Below are positions 26,967 through 34,969 of a stretch of DNA of 64,000 nucleotides, one piece after another. Below the pieces are notes generated by a model. That model was not told the origin of the DNA and did no database searches. It saw only the letters and a list, made by a program, of their open reading frames with translations. Positions within the stretch are counted from its first letter, which is position 1; every line of letters starts with the position of its first letter. This DNA is from Thermohalobaculum sp035527255 (GTDB taxonomy: Bacteria > Pseudomonadota > Alphaproteobacteria > Rhodobacterales > Rhodobacteraceae), in NCBI GenBank assembly GCA_035527255.1, contig DATLAW010000237.1, positions 13,385 through 77,384 of the forward strand, in the 5' to 3' direction. Both the position numbers and the translations under genes were made by a program.

Positions 26967-27932
26967 ATGAATCAGACACCAGATAACAACGCTTCCGCCT
27001 CGGATGGAAGTGCCAGCGACGGAACGGTGCGAGATGCGGTCCCGCAGAACTGGGTCGATCGCATCGCGCCGCCCTGGGCGCGGCCCTATCTGCGGCTGGC
27101 ACGTGCCGACCGGCCGATTGGCACCTGGCTGTTGCTGATCCCATGCTGGTGGGGGATCACTATCGCGATTATCGACAGTGGCTGGCAATGGGTCGATCTG
27201 TGGCTGTTCCCGGCCTGCGCCATCGGCGCCGTGGTCATGCGCGGGGCGGGCTGCACCTGGAACGACATCACTGACCGGGACATCGACGCACAGGTGGCGC
27301 GGACCCGCTCGCGACCGATCCCGTCGGGGCAGGTGACGATCGTCCAGGCAGCGATCTTCATGATCGGGCTGGGGCTGGCGGGGCTGGCGATCCTGCTGAC
27401 ACTGAACAGCGCTGCGATCTGGCTTGGAGTGATCTCGTTGGGGCCGGTTTGCGTTTATCCCTTCGCAAAACGCTTTACCTGGTGGCCACAAGTGTTTCTG
27501 GGTATTGCCTTTAATTGGGGAGCGCTGCTCGGTTGGGCGGCTCATAGCGGGGGCCTGAGCCTGCCGCCAATCTACCTCTACGTCGCCGGGATCGCGTGGA
27601 CGCTGCACTACGACACCATCTACGCCCATCAGGACCGCGAGGACGACGAACTGATCGGGATCCGCTCGACGGCACGCCTGTTCGAGCAGGAGACCGCAGG
27701 GTGGTTGTGGATGTTCACCGGGCTGATGGTGATCTTCGGGGTTCTGGCGGTGTTGTTCGCCGGTGGTGGCTGGTTCGGCATTCTCGGGCCGATGGCGCTG
27801 GGTGCTTTCATGGCCTGGCAAATCCGCGAGCTGGACATCGACGATCCGGAACAATGTCTGCGCCTGTTCCGCGCCACGCGTTGGGGCGGCCTGTTGATGC
27901 TCGGGTTCATGCTGCTCGATACGGCTTTTTGA
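26967..27932 (+). CDS. ubiA: 4-hydroxybenzoate polyprenyltransferase
   Basis: 321 residues, about eight transmembrane helices. Attaches the polyprenyl chain to 4-hydroxybenzoate in ubiquinone synthesis. The two Asp-rich motifs that bind Mg-diphosphate are NDITDRDIDAQVARTRSRPI and YDTIYAHQDREDD. The N-terminus (LRLARADRPIGTWLLLIPCWWG) is typical UbiA. The first 30 residues before it are polar and rich in Ser, Asp and Asn, and not conserved in the family, so the real start could be internal. ETF-QO at 32 kb uses the quinone this pathway makes. Confidence 0.92.
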   Translation: MNQTPDNNASASDGSASDGTVRDAVPQNWVDRIAPPWARPYLRLARADRPIGTWLLLIPCWWGITIAIIDSGWQWVDLWLFPACAIGAVVMRGAGCTWNDITDRDIDAQVARTRSRPIPSGQVTIVQAAIFMIGLGLAGLAILLTLNSAAIWLGVISLGPVCVYPFAKRFTWWPQVFLGIAFNWGALLGWAAHSGGLSLPPIYLYVAGIAWTLHYDTIYAHQDREDDELIGIRSTARLFEQETAGWLWMFTGLMVIFGVLAVLFAGGGWFGILGPMALGAFMAWQIRELDIDDPEQCLRLFRATRWGGLLMLGFMLLDTAF

Positions 27933-28071
27933 ACGCACTGGCTTCAAATACCGATTGCCCGGATTGGAATTTTGCGTTTCCGCAGGCATTTTCACGGAAT
28001 GTTACGGTGTGGATGTCGCTGTACATCTGCCATACATTGGCCTCTCTCCGGCGCTATCGTTGCTGTGATCG

Positions 28072-28100
28072 TTGAAAGAAAGGCCGTACTCTGCTAAGAT
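28072..28100 (+). promoter_or_regulatory. Putative sigma-70-type promoter
   Basis: TTGAAA at 28072-28077 and TAAGAT at 28095-28100 are separated by 17 bp. It lies 30 bp upstream of the ATG at 28131, in a 198-bp gap after ubiA. Confidence 0.5.
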
Positions 28101-28130
28101 AGCTTGGGGAAATGGGTGGGAGAGAATCTA

Positions 28131-28463
28131 ATGGCATTACTGGACACCAGCCGTCGTGCACCTGCGCGGTGGGTTCTCGAATGGGTCGGCAGATACGCAA
28201 TCCGACGCGCTGTTGGGATATCGACTTGCGTGCTCGGCATCTCTGTCGCGACCATGGCCTTGGCAAAGAAGCCGGCCAAATTCGCAACAGCGCCGGGAGC
28301 GCCAGATGCTGAAGCTGCGGCGGAAGGCGAGGCGTCGTCGATAATACCCGATATGATCATGGGCGTCTCGACACACACGCTCTTTTTCGTCGCCGTCGTA
28401 GTGTTTGCGCTGTTTTGGTTCACGCTTGGCGGCGGTCGCAAGCCGAAGGTCACGCGGAACTAG
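28131..28463 (+). CDS. Small membrane protein of unknown function
   Basis: 110 residues from the ATG at 28131, preceded by GGGAGAG. One hydrophobic segment near residues 24-44 (AIRRAVGISTCVLGISVATMALA) and a second near 80-98 (THTLFFVAVVVFALFWF) flank an Ala/Glu-rich linker, and the end is basic (GGGRKPKVTRN). The family is not known to me. A candidate promoter lies upstream and repeat copy B lies 42 bp after the stop. Confidence 0.6.
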   Translation: MALLDTSRRAPARWVLEWVGRYAIRRAVGISTCVLGISVATMALAKKPAKFATAPGAPDAEAAAEGEASSIIPDMIMGVSTHTLFFVAVVVFALFWFTLGGGRKPKVTRN

Positions 28464-28505
28464 CCATGCCGCTGTAGTCGGCCCGTACGGGTGGCAGTCA
28501 GAGGC

Positions 28506-28610
28506 TAGAGCGCTTTGTGACCTGATTGCATCAGGTCACGCGCCCTAAGACATTAGCTGGTCGCATTTTCCGAGTCAGCGGATGATTCCATCCGCTTCGA
28601 AAATACTCTA
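28506..28610. repeat. 105-bp two-hairpin dispersed repeat, copy B
   Basis: Nearly identical in sequence to copy A at 14988, with differences in both hairpins (stem 1 reads TGACCTGAT/ATCAGGTCA). It lies between a plus-strand gene ending at 28463 and the minus-strand DUF3422 gene, whose TAG stop (28608-28610) is the repeat edge, exactly as at copy A. Confidence 0.9.
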
Positions 28611-29918
28611 GGCGCCGTCGATGCGCTTGCGCATGCGCCGGATCATCCACCAGACCAGCGCGACCACCGGGATCACCGCCAGGGCAGTCGGCACTGATTT
28701 ATCGATCGCTGTCGTCTTGGCCAACGGCGCGAACAGGTATCCTGCCAGGCTGACCGCGTAATAGCTGATCGCCACTACCGACAGCCCCTCGACCGTCTGT
28801 TGCAGGCGCAGCTGAAGCGCCGCGCGCCGGTTCATCGATTCGAGCAGCTGCTGGTTCTGCGCCTCGACGGCGACATTGACCCGAGTGCGCAACAGCTCGG
28901 CGATGCGGCTGGCGCGGGTTGCCAGCTCGGCGAGGCGACGTTCGGTGGCGTGGCAGGTGCGCATCGCCGGATCGAAGCGGCGGATCATGAACTCGGCGAA
29001 CAGCTGGCGCCCGGCCAGCCGCTCCTCACGCATCATCTCGATGCGCTGGGTGACGATCGCCTCATAGGCCCGGCCGGCGCCAAAGCGGAACGCGGCGGCG
29101 GCGGCCAGCGCCTCGATCTCAGCCGAAAGTGCAGTGAGCTGGCCAAGGATATCGGCCTCGGCCGCCACGCCCTCAACGCCGCCTACCTGGCCAATCAGTT
29201 GACTCAGCTCGCGCTCGATCTCGTTCAGCCGCCGCCCGGTGTCGCGTGCCAGGGGCAGGGCCAGCATCGCCAGCGTGCGATAGGTTTCGATCTCGATCAG
29301 CCGCTGGCTGACCCGGCCGATACGGCGAGATCCGGCGGGTCCATGGACGATAACGGCGAAGCGGGAGAAACCGCCCTCGTGGATGCGAAAATCGCCGATC
29401 GCCAGGGCATTGCCGTCGAGCACCCGGGCGCAGGACAGGCTTTCCCCGGACAGCTCTGGCATCAGCCGTTGTTCCAGCAGGGTCTCAGCCGCATCCAGGT
29501 CCGCCGCTTCGACGATCTCGATCTGGATGGCGGCGATTGTGGCGCCAGCGGCAGCGGCCAGCCAGTCGTCCGGAAGGTGCCGGGCGAGTGCGGCGTCGAA
29601 CAATGTAGCGGCAGGGCCGTCCTCGTAGAGAGTATAGGAGACAAACTCGGTATGACGCTCCCACTTCAATCGGAAGCGGCCAAAATCGGCGGAGTAGTGA
29701 CTGGCGCCGGGAGCCGGGTGCGGACCCCCATGGCGGTCAATGAAGGCTGTCAGATGGGCGCGATCAACGTCTGCGTCACGCTCGGCGGCAGCATTGGTTT
29801 GCTTGATCGCCAAAAACAGCGCCCGGCCCGGCGCGCCAAGCTCGACGAACGGCCGGGCGTGCAGCTCGCCGGTCAACGGATAGCGCAGCGGGTGGTCGGC
29901 GAGTATGCCTTTAATCAC
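28608..29918 (-). CDS. DUF3422 family membrane-anchored protein
   Basis: 436 residues. The N-terminus (HPLRYPLTGELHARPF) is the DUF3422 hallmark. The soluble part to about residue 370 is followed by two C-terminal transmembrane helices (LSVVAISYYAVSLAGYLFAPL and TALAVIPVVALVWWMI) and a basic end. Role unknown; DUF3422 proteins are widespread in proteobacteria and the helices suggest membrane attachment with the large domain in the cytoplasm. Its stop codon lies inside repeat copy B. Confidence 0.85.
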   Translation of the reverse strand: MIKGILADHPLRYPLTGELHARPFVELGAPGRALFLAIKQTNAAAERDADVDRAHLTAFIDRHGGPHPAPGASHYSADFGRFRLKWERHTEFVSYTLYEDGPAATLFDAALARHLPDDWLAAAAGATIAAIQIEIVEAADLDAAETLLEQRLMPELSGESLSCARVLDGNALAIGDFRIHEGGFSRFAVIVHGPAGSRRIGRVSQRLIEIETYRTLAMLALPLARDTGRRLNEIERELSQLIGQVGGVEGVAAEADILGQLTALSAEIEALAAAAAFRFGAGRAYEAIVTQRIEMMREERLAGRQLFAEFMIRRFDPAMRTCHATERRLAELATRASRIAELLRTRVNVAVEAQNQQLLESMNRRAALQLRLQQTVEGLSVVAISYYAVSLAGYLFAPLAKTTAIDKSVPTALAVIPVVALVWWMIRRMRKRIDGA

Positions 29919-30022
29919 GATTGGGTTTCCCTCGGCGTGGTCATTGCGGGAGTGTTAGCAGGGGAGCGGGAGGTGCGGAAGGTGCGGAAGGCGTCCGCGA
30001 CATTGGCACGCGGGGCGGCCTG

Positions 30023-30214
30023 TCACTCGACGACTCTGTTCTCGTCACAGGGCTCAGGCGCATCGCCGGTTCCACCGAGCCCGCCATCCTTCGCGCCATC
30101 GACCGGCGCGAGGGCGCAGTCGGCCGGCGGCTCCTGGCCGACCCGCGGATCAATCGATGACGAACAGGCCGAGAGTAACGCGCACATCATCGCGCAGATC
30201 AGAAAATACCGCAT
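30023..30214 (-). CDS. Small predicted lipoprotein
   Basis: 63 residues from the ATG at 30214. The signal YFLICAMMCALLSAC gives a lipobox LSAC with lipidation at the Cys. The rest is short, rich in Pro, Asp, Gly and Glu, with no known domain. The start follows the stop of the DUF6502 gene by two bases and has a GGAGAGGA before it, so it is translated from the same message. It would be easily missed by a gene caller. Confidence 0.6.
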   Translation of the reverse strand: MRYFLICAMMCALLSACSSSIDPRVGQEPPADCALAPVDGAKDGGLGGTGDAPEPCDENRVVE

Positions 30215-30216
30215 CG

Positions 30217-31050
30217 TCAGTCCTCTCCCTTGGACGCGTCGCCGATCGAGCGAAAAATGTAGGCGCCACACCTGAAGCGCCCAGTCGCCGCGTCGTTTCC
30301 GTCGTCACGTTGTTGCAGTTCAAGCGCCCTGTTGTTGAGCTCCAGCAGCGCCGCGCCCTGCAACTGCCTAGCCATGGTATCCAGTTCTGCCAGCGCCTCC
30401 GGCGTGAGCTGGTTGTAGTGGACGGACCGCTCGAAGAACGGGCCGGGCTTTGGTGCGGCCAGCAGGTTGGTGGCAGCAGCCTCGGCATGATCGCCCAGAT
30501 TGGCGCCGAAGTAGCCCAGAAGGGCAGCGTCATCCCCGCTCGGCAGATAGGCCGGGGCGATCAGGCTGACGCGGCCGTCATCGTCACTTTGCTCGACCAG
30601 ACCCAATCGGATCAATTCGTCGAGCACGGTCCGCGGATGAATATCGCGGCTAACCTCGGCGGCAAGGGTCTCGAAGGATACCCCCTCGGCGCCACTACGC
30701 GGCAGACTGCGGGGTGCGCCGGTCTGGCCCGTATAGGGCGCCCCGCCCATCCACCGAGCCAATATGCGGGGCAGCGGACCCGCCCCCTGCGGCTCGGCAT
30801 CGCCGTCGGTGGTTTCAAGCCGCGTCCGCACGAGGCGGATGTCCTTGCGCTGCAATCCGGTCAGCAGGCTGATTCGACTATCGGTCAGCCGCTTGGCTTC
30901 CAACCTGAAATGCCGGTTGCACACTTCGACGTAAAGCTCCTTCACCCTCCCCGCAAATTCCGGAAAGGCCATGCCGCGCGCAATCATTACCCGGACCAGG
31001 GGTCGCAGAATGCGGCTCAGCGCGTCACCAAAGGGGTTTTGGGGGAGCAT
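30217..31050 (-). CDS. DUF6502 family protein, possibly a regulator
   Basis: 277 residues, no signal peptide or membrane segment. The N-terminus (LSRILRPLVRVMIARGMAFPEF, then VKELYVEV) is the DUF6502 mark. It is followed by a region like a winged helix (LTDSRISLLTGLQRKDIRLVRTRLE) that could bind DNA. The C-terminal half is unassigned. DUF6502 has no published function that I can state. The gene is divergent from a lipoprotein gene with two matching 17-bp palindromic sites between them, so self-regulation is a reasonable guess. Confidence 0.75.
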   Translation of the reverse strand: MLPQNPFGDALSRILRPLVRVMIARGMAFPEFAGRVKELYVEVCNRHFRLEAKRLTDSRISLLTGLQRKDIRLVRTRLETTDGDAEPQGAGPLPRILARWMGGAPYTGQTGAPRSLPRSGAEGVSFETLAAEVSRDIHPRTVLDELIRLGLVEQSDDDGRVSLIAPAYLPSGDDAALLGYFGANLGDHAEAAATNLLAAPKPGPFFERSVHYNQLTPEALAELDTMARQLQGAALLELNNRALELQQRDDGNDAATGRFRCGAYIFRSIGDASKGED

Positions 31051-31071
31051 TCGGCCTCCAGTTAAAAGTAC

Positions 31072-31088
31072 ATGGACTTTTTACCCAT
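31072..31088. promoter_or_regulatory. Operator-like site 1 of the DUF6502/lipoprotein divergon
   Basis: ATGGACTTTTTACCCAT. It is a 17-bp near-palindrome that resembles site 2 at 31131 (four mismatches in 17). It lies 21 bp upstream of the DUF6502 start codon. Confidence 0.5.
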
Positions 31089-31130
31089 TTTCTCCTTGCC
31101 AACAAGGGTGCATCGCGATATTGACAATAA

Positions 31131-31147
31131 ATGGGTATTTTCCCCAT
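31131..31147. promoter_or_regulatory. Operator-like site 2 of the DUF6502/lipoprotein divergon
   Basis: ATGGGTATTTTCCCCAT, with arms matching at six of seven positions. It lies 20 bp upstream of the lipoprotein ATG, directly after a TTGACA (31121-31126) that could be its -35 element. Confidence 0.55.
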
Positions 31148-31167
31148 TTTTAAAAGAGGAGATCATC

Positions 31168-32013
31168 ATGCGATCCATCGTTCTGTCCCTGGCCGCGTTG
31201 CTGCTGGTTGGCGCTTGCGCGGAATATTCCACCCAGACCAGCTCGGGCGCCGAGTATCTGGCGCGCTACGAACCAGTGTCGACCCAGGCCCAGCCCGTGG
31301 TGCAGCGCACAGTCCAGCGGACGGCAAGCGGCACCGAGATCGTCGACGACACGGTCCAGACCGTCTCGACCGACGAGCCGATCCGCCATGCCGCCGCTAT
31401 CGAGCCGTTGCTGCGACTTCCGGCGCGGATTGGGCTGGCGCGGATTGAGGCTGGCCGGTTGACCGCCATTCCAGCCGGCGAGAGCGCGCTGTGGACAGCG
31501 TTCGCCCAACGGCATGCAGCACTCGGCGGCTTCGCGGCCATCGATCCCTTCCTTGCCGACTACACGTTGCGCACGGTGCTACCCCAAGACCAGCGCGCGT
31601 TGCGCCGCGATGCCTCTGACGTTGTGACGATGATCCGCCTGGGCGCGGCGCGCCAGCACATGGATGCGGTGCTGATCTACGAGGTCGGTTCGCGCGAACG
31701 CCGGGTCAACGGGATCGATGGATTGGCGCCCATCGGGCTGCTGGGGGCAGCGCCCCTGCCCGCCGCGCCAATTGAGAAAGAGGGCGTGGCCCGGGCCTTC
31801 CTGATGGACGTGCGCAACGGCTATCCTTACGGGGCTGCCTCGGCCTCGGTGGACCTTGTGTCGCTCGACCGTCCCTTCTGGTCCGACAAACCGCAGGACG
31901 CGCTGGGGATCGAGGCGAAGACCCGGATTACCCGTGGCCTTGTGCCCGAGGTGGAAAAGATGGTCGGCGGTGTGCTCGAAGCAATGGCCGCGCGGACGCC
32001 GCCAGCGAGTTAG
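31168..32013 (+). CDS. Lipoprotein of unknown function
   Basis: 281 residues from the ATG at 31168, with AAGAGGAGA before it. The signal peptide LSLAALLLVGAC has the lipobox VGAC. After a Ser/Thr/Gln-rich linker the domain runs from about residue 75 to 270 (LPARIGLARIEAGRLTAIP and AARQHMDAVLIYEVGSRER) with DSDK-like turns, and I do not recognise the family. It is divergent from the DUF6502 gene and shares the operator-like sites. Confidence 0.65.
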   Translation: MRSIVLSLAALLLVGACAEYSTQTSSGAEYLARYEPVSTQAQPVVQRTVQRTASGTEIVDDTVQTVSTDEPIRHAAAIEPLLRLPARIGLARIEAGRLTAIPAGESALWTAFAQRHAALGGFAAIDPFLADYTLRTVLPQDQRALRRDASDVVTMIRLGAARQHMDAVLIYEVGSRERRVNGIDGLAPIGLLGAAPLPAAPIEKEGVARAFLMDVRNGYPYGAASASVDLVSLDRPFWSDKPQDALGIEAKTRITRGLVPEVEKMVGGVLEAMAARTPPAS

Positions 32014-32052
32014 GGGCATCACATCAGCTGTCATCTTCGACCGCGTATCCGG

Positions 32053-32102
32053 CTCCACCCAATCACTGACCTCGCATCAGAACCAAAGGTTGTTGGGTGG
32101 AG
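32053..32102. terminator. Long inverted repeat between convergent genes
   Basis: CTCCACCCAA (32053-32062) is repeated in inverted form as TTGGGTGGAG (32093-32102), a perfect 10-bp stem with a 30-base loop. It lies between the stops of the lipoprotein gene and ETF-QO, so it could end transcription from both sides, though no T-tract is present. A second hairpin, CTCGGC-AGT-GCCGAG, follows at 32163-32177. Confidence 0.5.
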
Positions 32103-32204
32103 AACGCGTGCAGCGCCCCGGATGTACGCTCGCGGTTCCGTCAGCGTTCGGTCAATTTACCACTCGGCAGTGCCGAGAAGTGGCAGGTCACGACCCGCTC
32201 CCCC

Positions 32205-33863
32205 TCACATATTCGGATAGTTCGGCCCGTCGCCACCCTGCGGCGTTACCCATGTGATGTTCTGGCTCGGGTCCTTGATATCGCAGGTCTTGCAGTGGAC
32301 GCAGTTCTGGAAGTTGATCTGGAAACGCGGGTTCGAGCCGTCGTCGTTGCGGATCACCTCGTAGACCCCGGCCGGGCAGTAGCGCTGGGCCGGTTCGGCG
32401 AAGTTCGGCAGGTTGACGCCGACCGGCACCGAGGCATCGGTCAGGCGCAGGTGGGCGGGCTGGCTTTCCTCGTGGTTGGTGAATGAGAAGGCCACGTTGG
32501 TCAGCCGGTCGAAGCTGAGCACCCCGTCGGGTTTCGGGTAATCGATAGGCGCATGGTCCGCGGCACGGCCAGTCGCCGCCGCGTCGGACTTGCCGTGCTT
32601 GACGGTGCCGAGCGGGTTGAAGCCCAGCAGGTTCGCGACCCACATGTCGAAGCCGCCCAGTGTCAGCGAGGCGATCATCCCCAGCTTGGACCACAGCGGC
32701 TTGACGTTGCGAACCTTTTTGAGGTCGCTCGCGATTGGGCCGGTGCGGACCTCTACCTCGTAGGCGGTTAGCTCGTCCCCGCCCCGGCCAGCGCCGATTG
32801 CCGCGAACGCCGCCTCCGCCGCCGCCTTGCCCGACAGCATGGCGTTGTGGTTGCCCTTGATGCGGGGCACGTTGACCATACCGGCGGCACAACCCAGCAG
32901 CGCGCCACCCGGGAACACCAGCTTTGGCAGCGATTGCCAGCCGCCTTCGGTGATGGCGCGGGCGCCGTAGGCAATGCGCTTGCCGCCCTTCAGCACCTCG
33001 GAGATCTCGGGGTGATGTTTGAAGCGCTGGAACTCCATATAGGGGAACAGATGCGGGTTCGCATAATTCAGATGCACCACGAAGCCGACATAGACCTGAT
33101 TGTTTTCAAGGTGATACATGAACGAACCGCCGCCAGCATTACCACCCAACGGCCAGCCCATGGTGTGGGTCACCTGGCCGGGCTTGTGGTTCTCCGGCTT
33201 GACCTCCCACAGCTCCTTCATGCCGAGGCCATACTTCTGCACGTCGGAATTGGCGTCGAGGTTGAACTTGGCGATTGCCTGCTTCGATAGCGAACCGCGC
33301 ACGCCTTCGGCCAGGAAGACATATTTGCCGTGCAGATCCATGCCGGGCTCGTAGGCGTCGCCGGGGGTACCGTCAGCGTTCAGCCCGAATTCGCCGGCGA
33401 GAACGCCCTTCAGCGCGCCGTCCGCGCAATAGATCAGATCGGAGCAGGCCATGCCGGGGAATATCTCGACCCCCAGCGCCTCGGCCTCGCTGGCCATCCA
33501 GCGGCACACATTGCCCATCGAGACGATGTAGTTGCCGTGGTTGTTCATCAGGGGCGGCATGGCGAAGTTCGGCAGCCGCAGTTGGCCCGCCTCGCCGAGC
33601 ACGATAAAACGGTCGTGGGTGACGGGGGTGTTGAGCGGCGCGCCCTTCGCACGCCAGTCGGGGATCAGCGCGTCGAGGCCGCAGGGGTCGAGTACCGCGC
33701 CGGAGAGGATATGGGCGCCGACCTCGGAGCCTTTCTCCAGAACCACCACCGAAATATCATCGCCGCCAAGCTGCTTGAGCCGGATCGCGGCCGAAAGGCC
33801 AGCCGGACCCGCGCCGACGATAACGACGTCATACTCCATCGACTCGCGTGTGGTGTCAGTCAT
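32205..33863 (-). CDS. Electron transfer flavoprotein-ubiquinone oxidoreductase
   Basis: 552 residues from the ATG at 33863, preceded by AAGGAGA. Membrane-associated flavoprotein that takes electrons from reduced ETF and gives them to ubiquinone. The FAD motif is VVIVGAGPAGLSAAIRL. The 4Fe-4S domain at the C-terminus has CPAGVYEV, and NCVHCKTCDIKDPSQ supplies the other cysteines. Length is normal. It serves acyl-CoA and glycine-type dehydrogenases, of which GcdH (24367) and the GcvT-domain flavoprotein (43821) are both in this window. etfAB are not. Confidence 0.95.
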   Translation of the reverse strand: MTDTTRESMEYDVVIVGAGPAGLSAAIRLKQLGGDDISVVVLEKGSEVGAHILSGAVLDPCGLDALIPDWRAKGAPLNTPVTHDRFIVLGEAGQLRLPNFAMPPLMNNHGNYIVSMGNVCRWMASEAEALGVEIFPGMACSDLIYCADGALKGVLAGEFGLNADGTPGDAYEPGMDLHGKYVFLAEGVRGSLSKQAIAKFNLDANSDVQKYGLGMKELWEVKPENHKPGQVTHTMGWPLGGNAGGGSFMYHLENNQVYVGFVVHLNYANPHLFPYMEFQRFKHHPEISEVLKGGKRIAYGARAITEGGWQSLPKLVFPGGALLGCAAGMVNVPRIKGNHNAMLSGKAAAEAAFAAIGAGRGGDELTAYEVEVRTGPIASDLKKVRNVKPLWSKLGMIASLTLGGFDMWVANLLGFNPLGTVKHGKSDAAATGRAADHAPIDYPKPDGVLSFDRLTNVAFSFTNHEESQPAHLRLTDASVPVGVNLPNFAEPAQRYCPAGVYEVIRNDDGSNPRFQINFQNCVHCKTCDIKDPSQNITWVTPQGGDGPNYPNM

Positions 33864-33892
33864 GACGCCGGTCTCCTTGTTGATGCCGTCCT

Positions 33893-33917
33893 TGCGCGCG
33901 GACTGATACCGCGCGCA
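33893..33917. promoter_or_regulatory. Perfect inverted repeat upstream of ETF-QO
   Basis: Arms TGCGCGCGG (33893-33901) and CCGCGCGCA (33909-33917) around a seven-base loop, 29 bp before the ETF-QO start. A second one, TGTCGC-GAAT-GCGACA, is at 33951-33966. Either could be an operator or an mRNA hairpin. Confidence 0.4.
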
Positions 33918-34026
33918 GCCGGGCATGGTCAATTGAGACGCGTCGTCGCTTGTCGCGAATGCGACATCGAAAGGCCCTGGCGGGGCCGGGGCGGGAGCCG
34001 GGCATCGCCGACCGCAAGCTGCCCTG

Positions 34027-34425
34027 TCAGATAACCGCGGGGATCACCGCAGATGCTATCATGAGCAGGCCAAGCACGCTGCCGCCCCAGAAAACACTGC
34101 GTACGACCGGAATGCCCAGAATATAAAAAACCGCAAAGGCGATGCGCGCGGCAACAAACACCATGGCGCCGGTTTGCGTTATTGACGACGAGATCCCCGC
34201 CAGAAGTGCGATCAGCACGAGAGACGCAAAGAGCACAAGACCCTCGATATGATTGGCGACCGTTCGCTTCATGCGCCCTTGCAACGCCGAAATATCGCGC
34301 GGTTCGTCGCGCGCGCCCAACCCCCAGCCGAAGCCCTTAGTGACCGGAGTAAGGGCGCCCTGAACAGCCAACAGCTCGAACAGGATTGTAGTTGCCCAGA
34401 ACAGGGCCTAAAGTTCGATGGTCAT
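34027..34425 (-). pseudogene. MAPEG family membrane protein interrupted by an amber codon
   Basis: The frame from ATG 34425 (GGAGG nearby) reads MTIEL, then TAG at 34410-34408, then continues with ALFWATTILFELLAVQGALTP and the MAPEG core (ARDEPRDISALQGRMKR, then three more hydrophobic segments) to a stop at 34027. The residue lost at codon 6 is within the first membrane helix, where a Trp is likely. Translation could restart at the TTG at 34371, which would remove most of helix 1. MAPEG proteins are glutathione- or eicosanoid-linked integral membrane enzymes. The gene is divergent from an HxlR regulator. Confidence 0.75.
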
Positions 34426-34443
34426 GTTATCCTCCATTTTCGA

Positions 34444-34470
34444 TAGTCACTTTAAAAACAGTAGTTACTA
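34444..34470. promoter_or_regulatory. Candidate HxlR operator pair
   Basis: TAGTCACTT (34444-34452) and TAGTTACTA (34462-34470), both near-palindromes, spaced 18 bp centre to centre in the 78 bp between the MAPEG and HxlR genes. Confidence 0.4.
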
Positions 34471-34503
34471 GCATTACCAATCTTTTCTGTGTAAACGCGA
34501 CAT

Positions 34504-34815
34504 ATGAGTGAATCTTTGCCCGGATGCCCGATTGCCCGAGCCGCCATGATCCTGGGATCACGGTGGACGGCCGAGATCATTCGCGAGCTTCTCGACACGA
34601 CCCCATGCCGGTTCCAGGACTTGCAGAACCGCCTCAGCGGAATCGCCCCGAGCACCCTGTCTAACCGGCTGAAGATGCTCGAGGAAAGTGGTGTTGTTAC
34701 GCGCGAATTCTACGCCGAACACCCCCCGCGCGCTGCCTATCTTCTGACGCCCAAGGGGCGCAAGATGAGCGCCATTATCGGCGCCATGCGGGCCTGGGGC
34801 CTGCAGCACAAATAG
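34504..34815 (+). CDS. HxlR family transcriptional regulator
   Basis: 103 residues. The winged helix is clear: CPIARAAMILGSRWTAEIIRELL, then FQDLQNRLSGIAPSTLSNRLKMLEESGVV and the wing AYLLTPKG. The Cys in the N-terminal CPIARA block corresponds to the single Cys often present in HxlR proteins, where it can sense thiol-reactive compounds. It is divergent from the MAPEG gene, so it may control that gene (now broken) through the repeats between them. Confidence 0.87.
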   Translation: MSESLPGCPIARAAMILGSRWTAEIIRELLDTTPCRFQDLQNRLSGIAPSTLSNRLKMLEESGVVTREFYAEHPPRAAYLLTPKGRKMSAIIGAMRAWGLQHK

Positions 34816-34969
34816 GTGTCGGCCGCATTGTCTGGCGGTGCTTGCCAAAACCCCGACCCGGTTTGCCGGAATGCGCATGCGCCAGGTACGATTCTGCCAA
34901 CCGGGCGGTTGCGGCCGTTGCGTGACATCGCCATGATCCATTCTCGGAATACCCCGACGGAGTTCGCCC

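Noticed and set aside
26523..27995. A 490-codon minus-strand frame over ubiA
   Set aside because: Rich in Arg, Pro, Gln and His, typical of antisense frames in high-GC genes; ubiA on the other strand has intact motifs.
28800..30275. A 491-codon plus-strand frame over DUF3422
   Set aside because: Antisense to a conserved protein and to the small lipoprotein; composition is that of a shadow frame.
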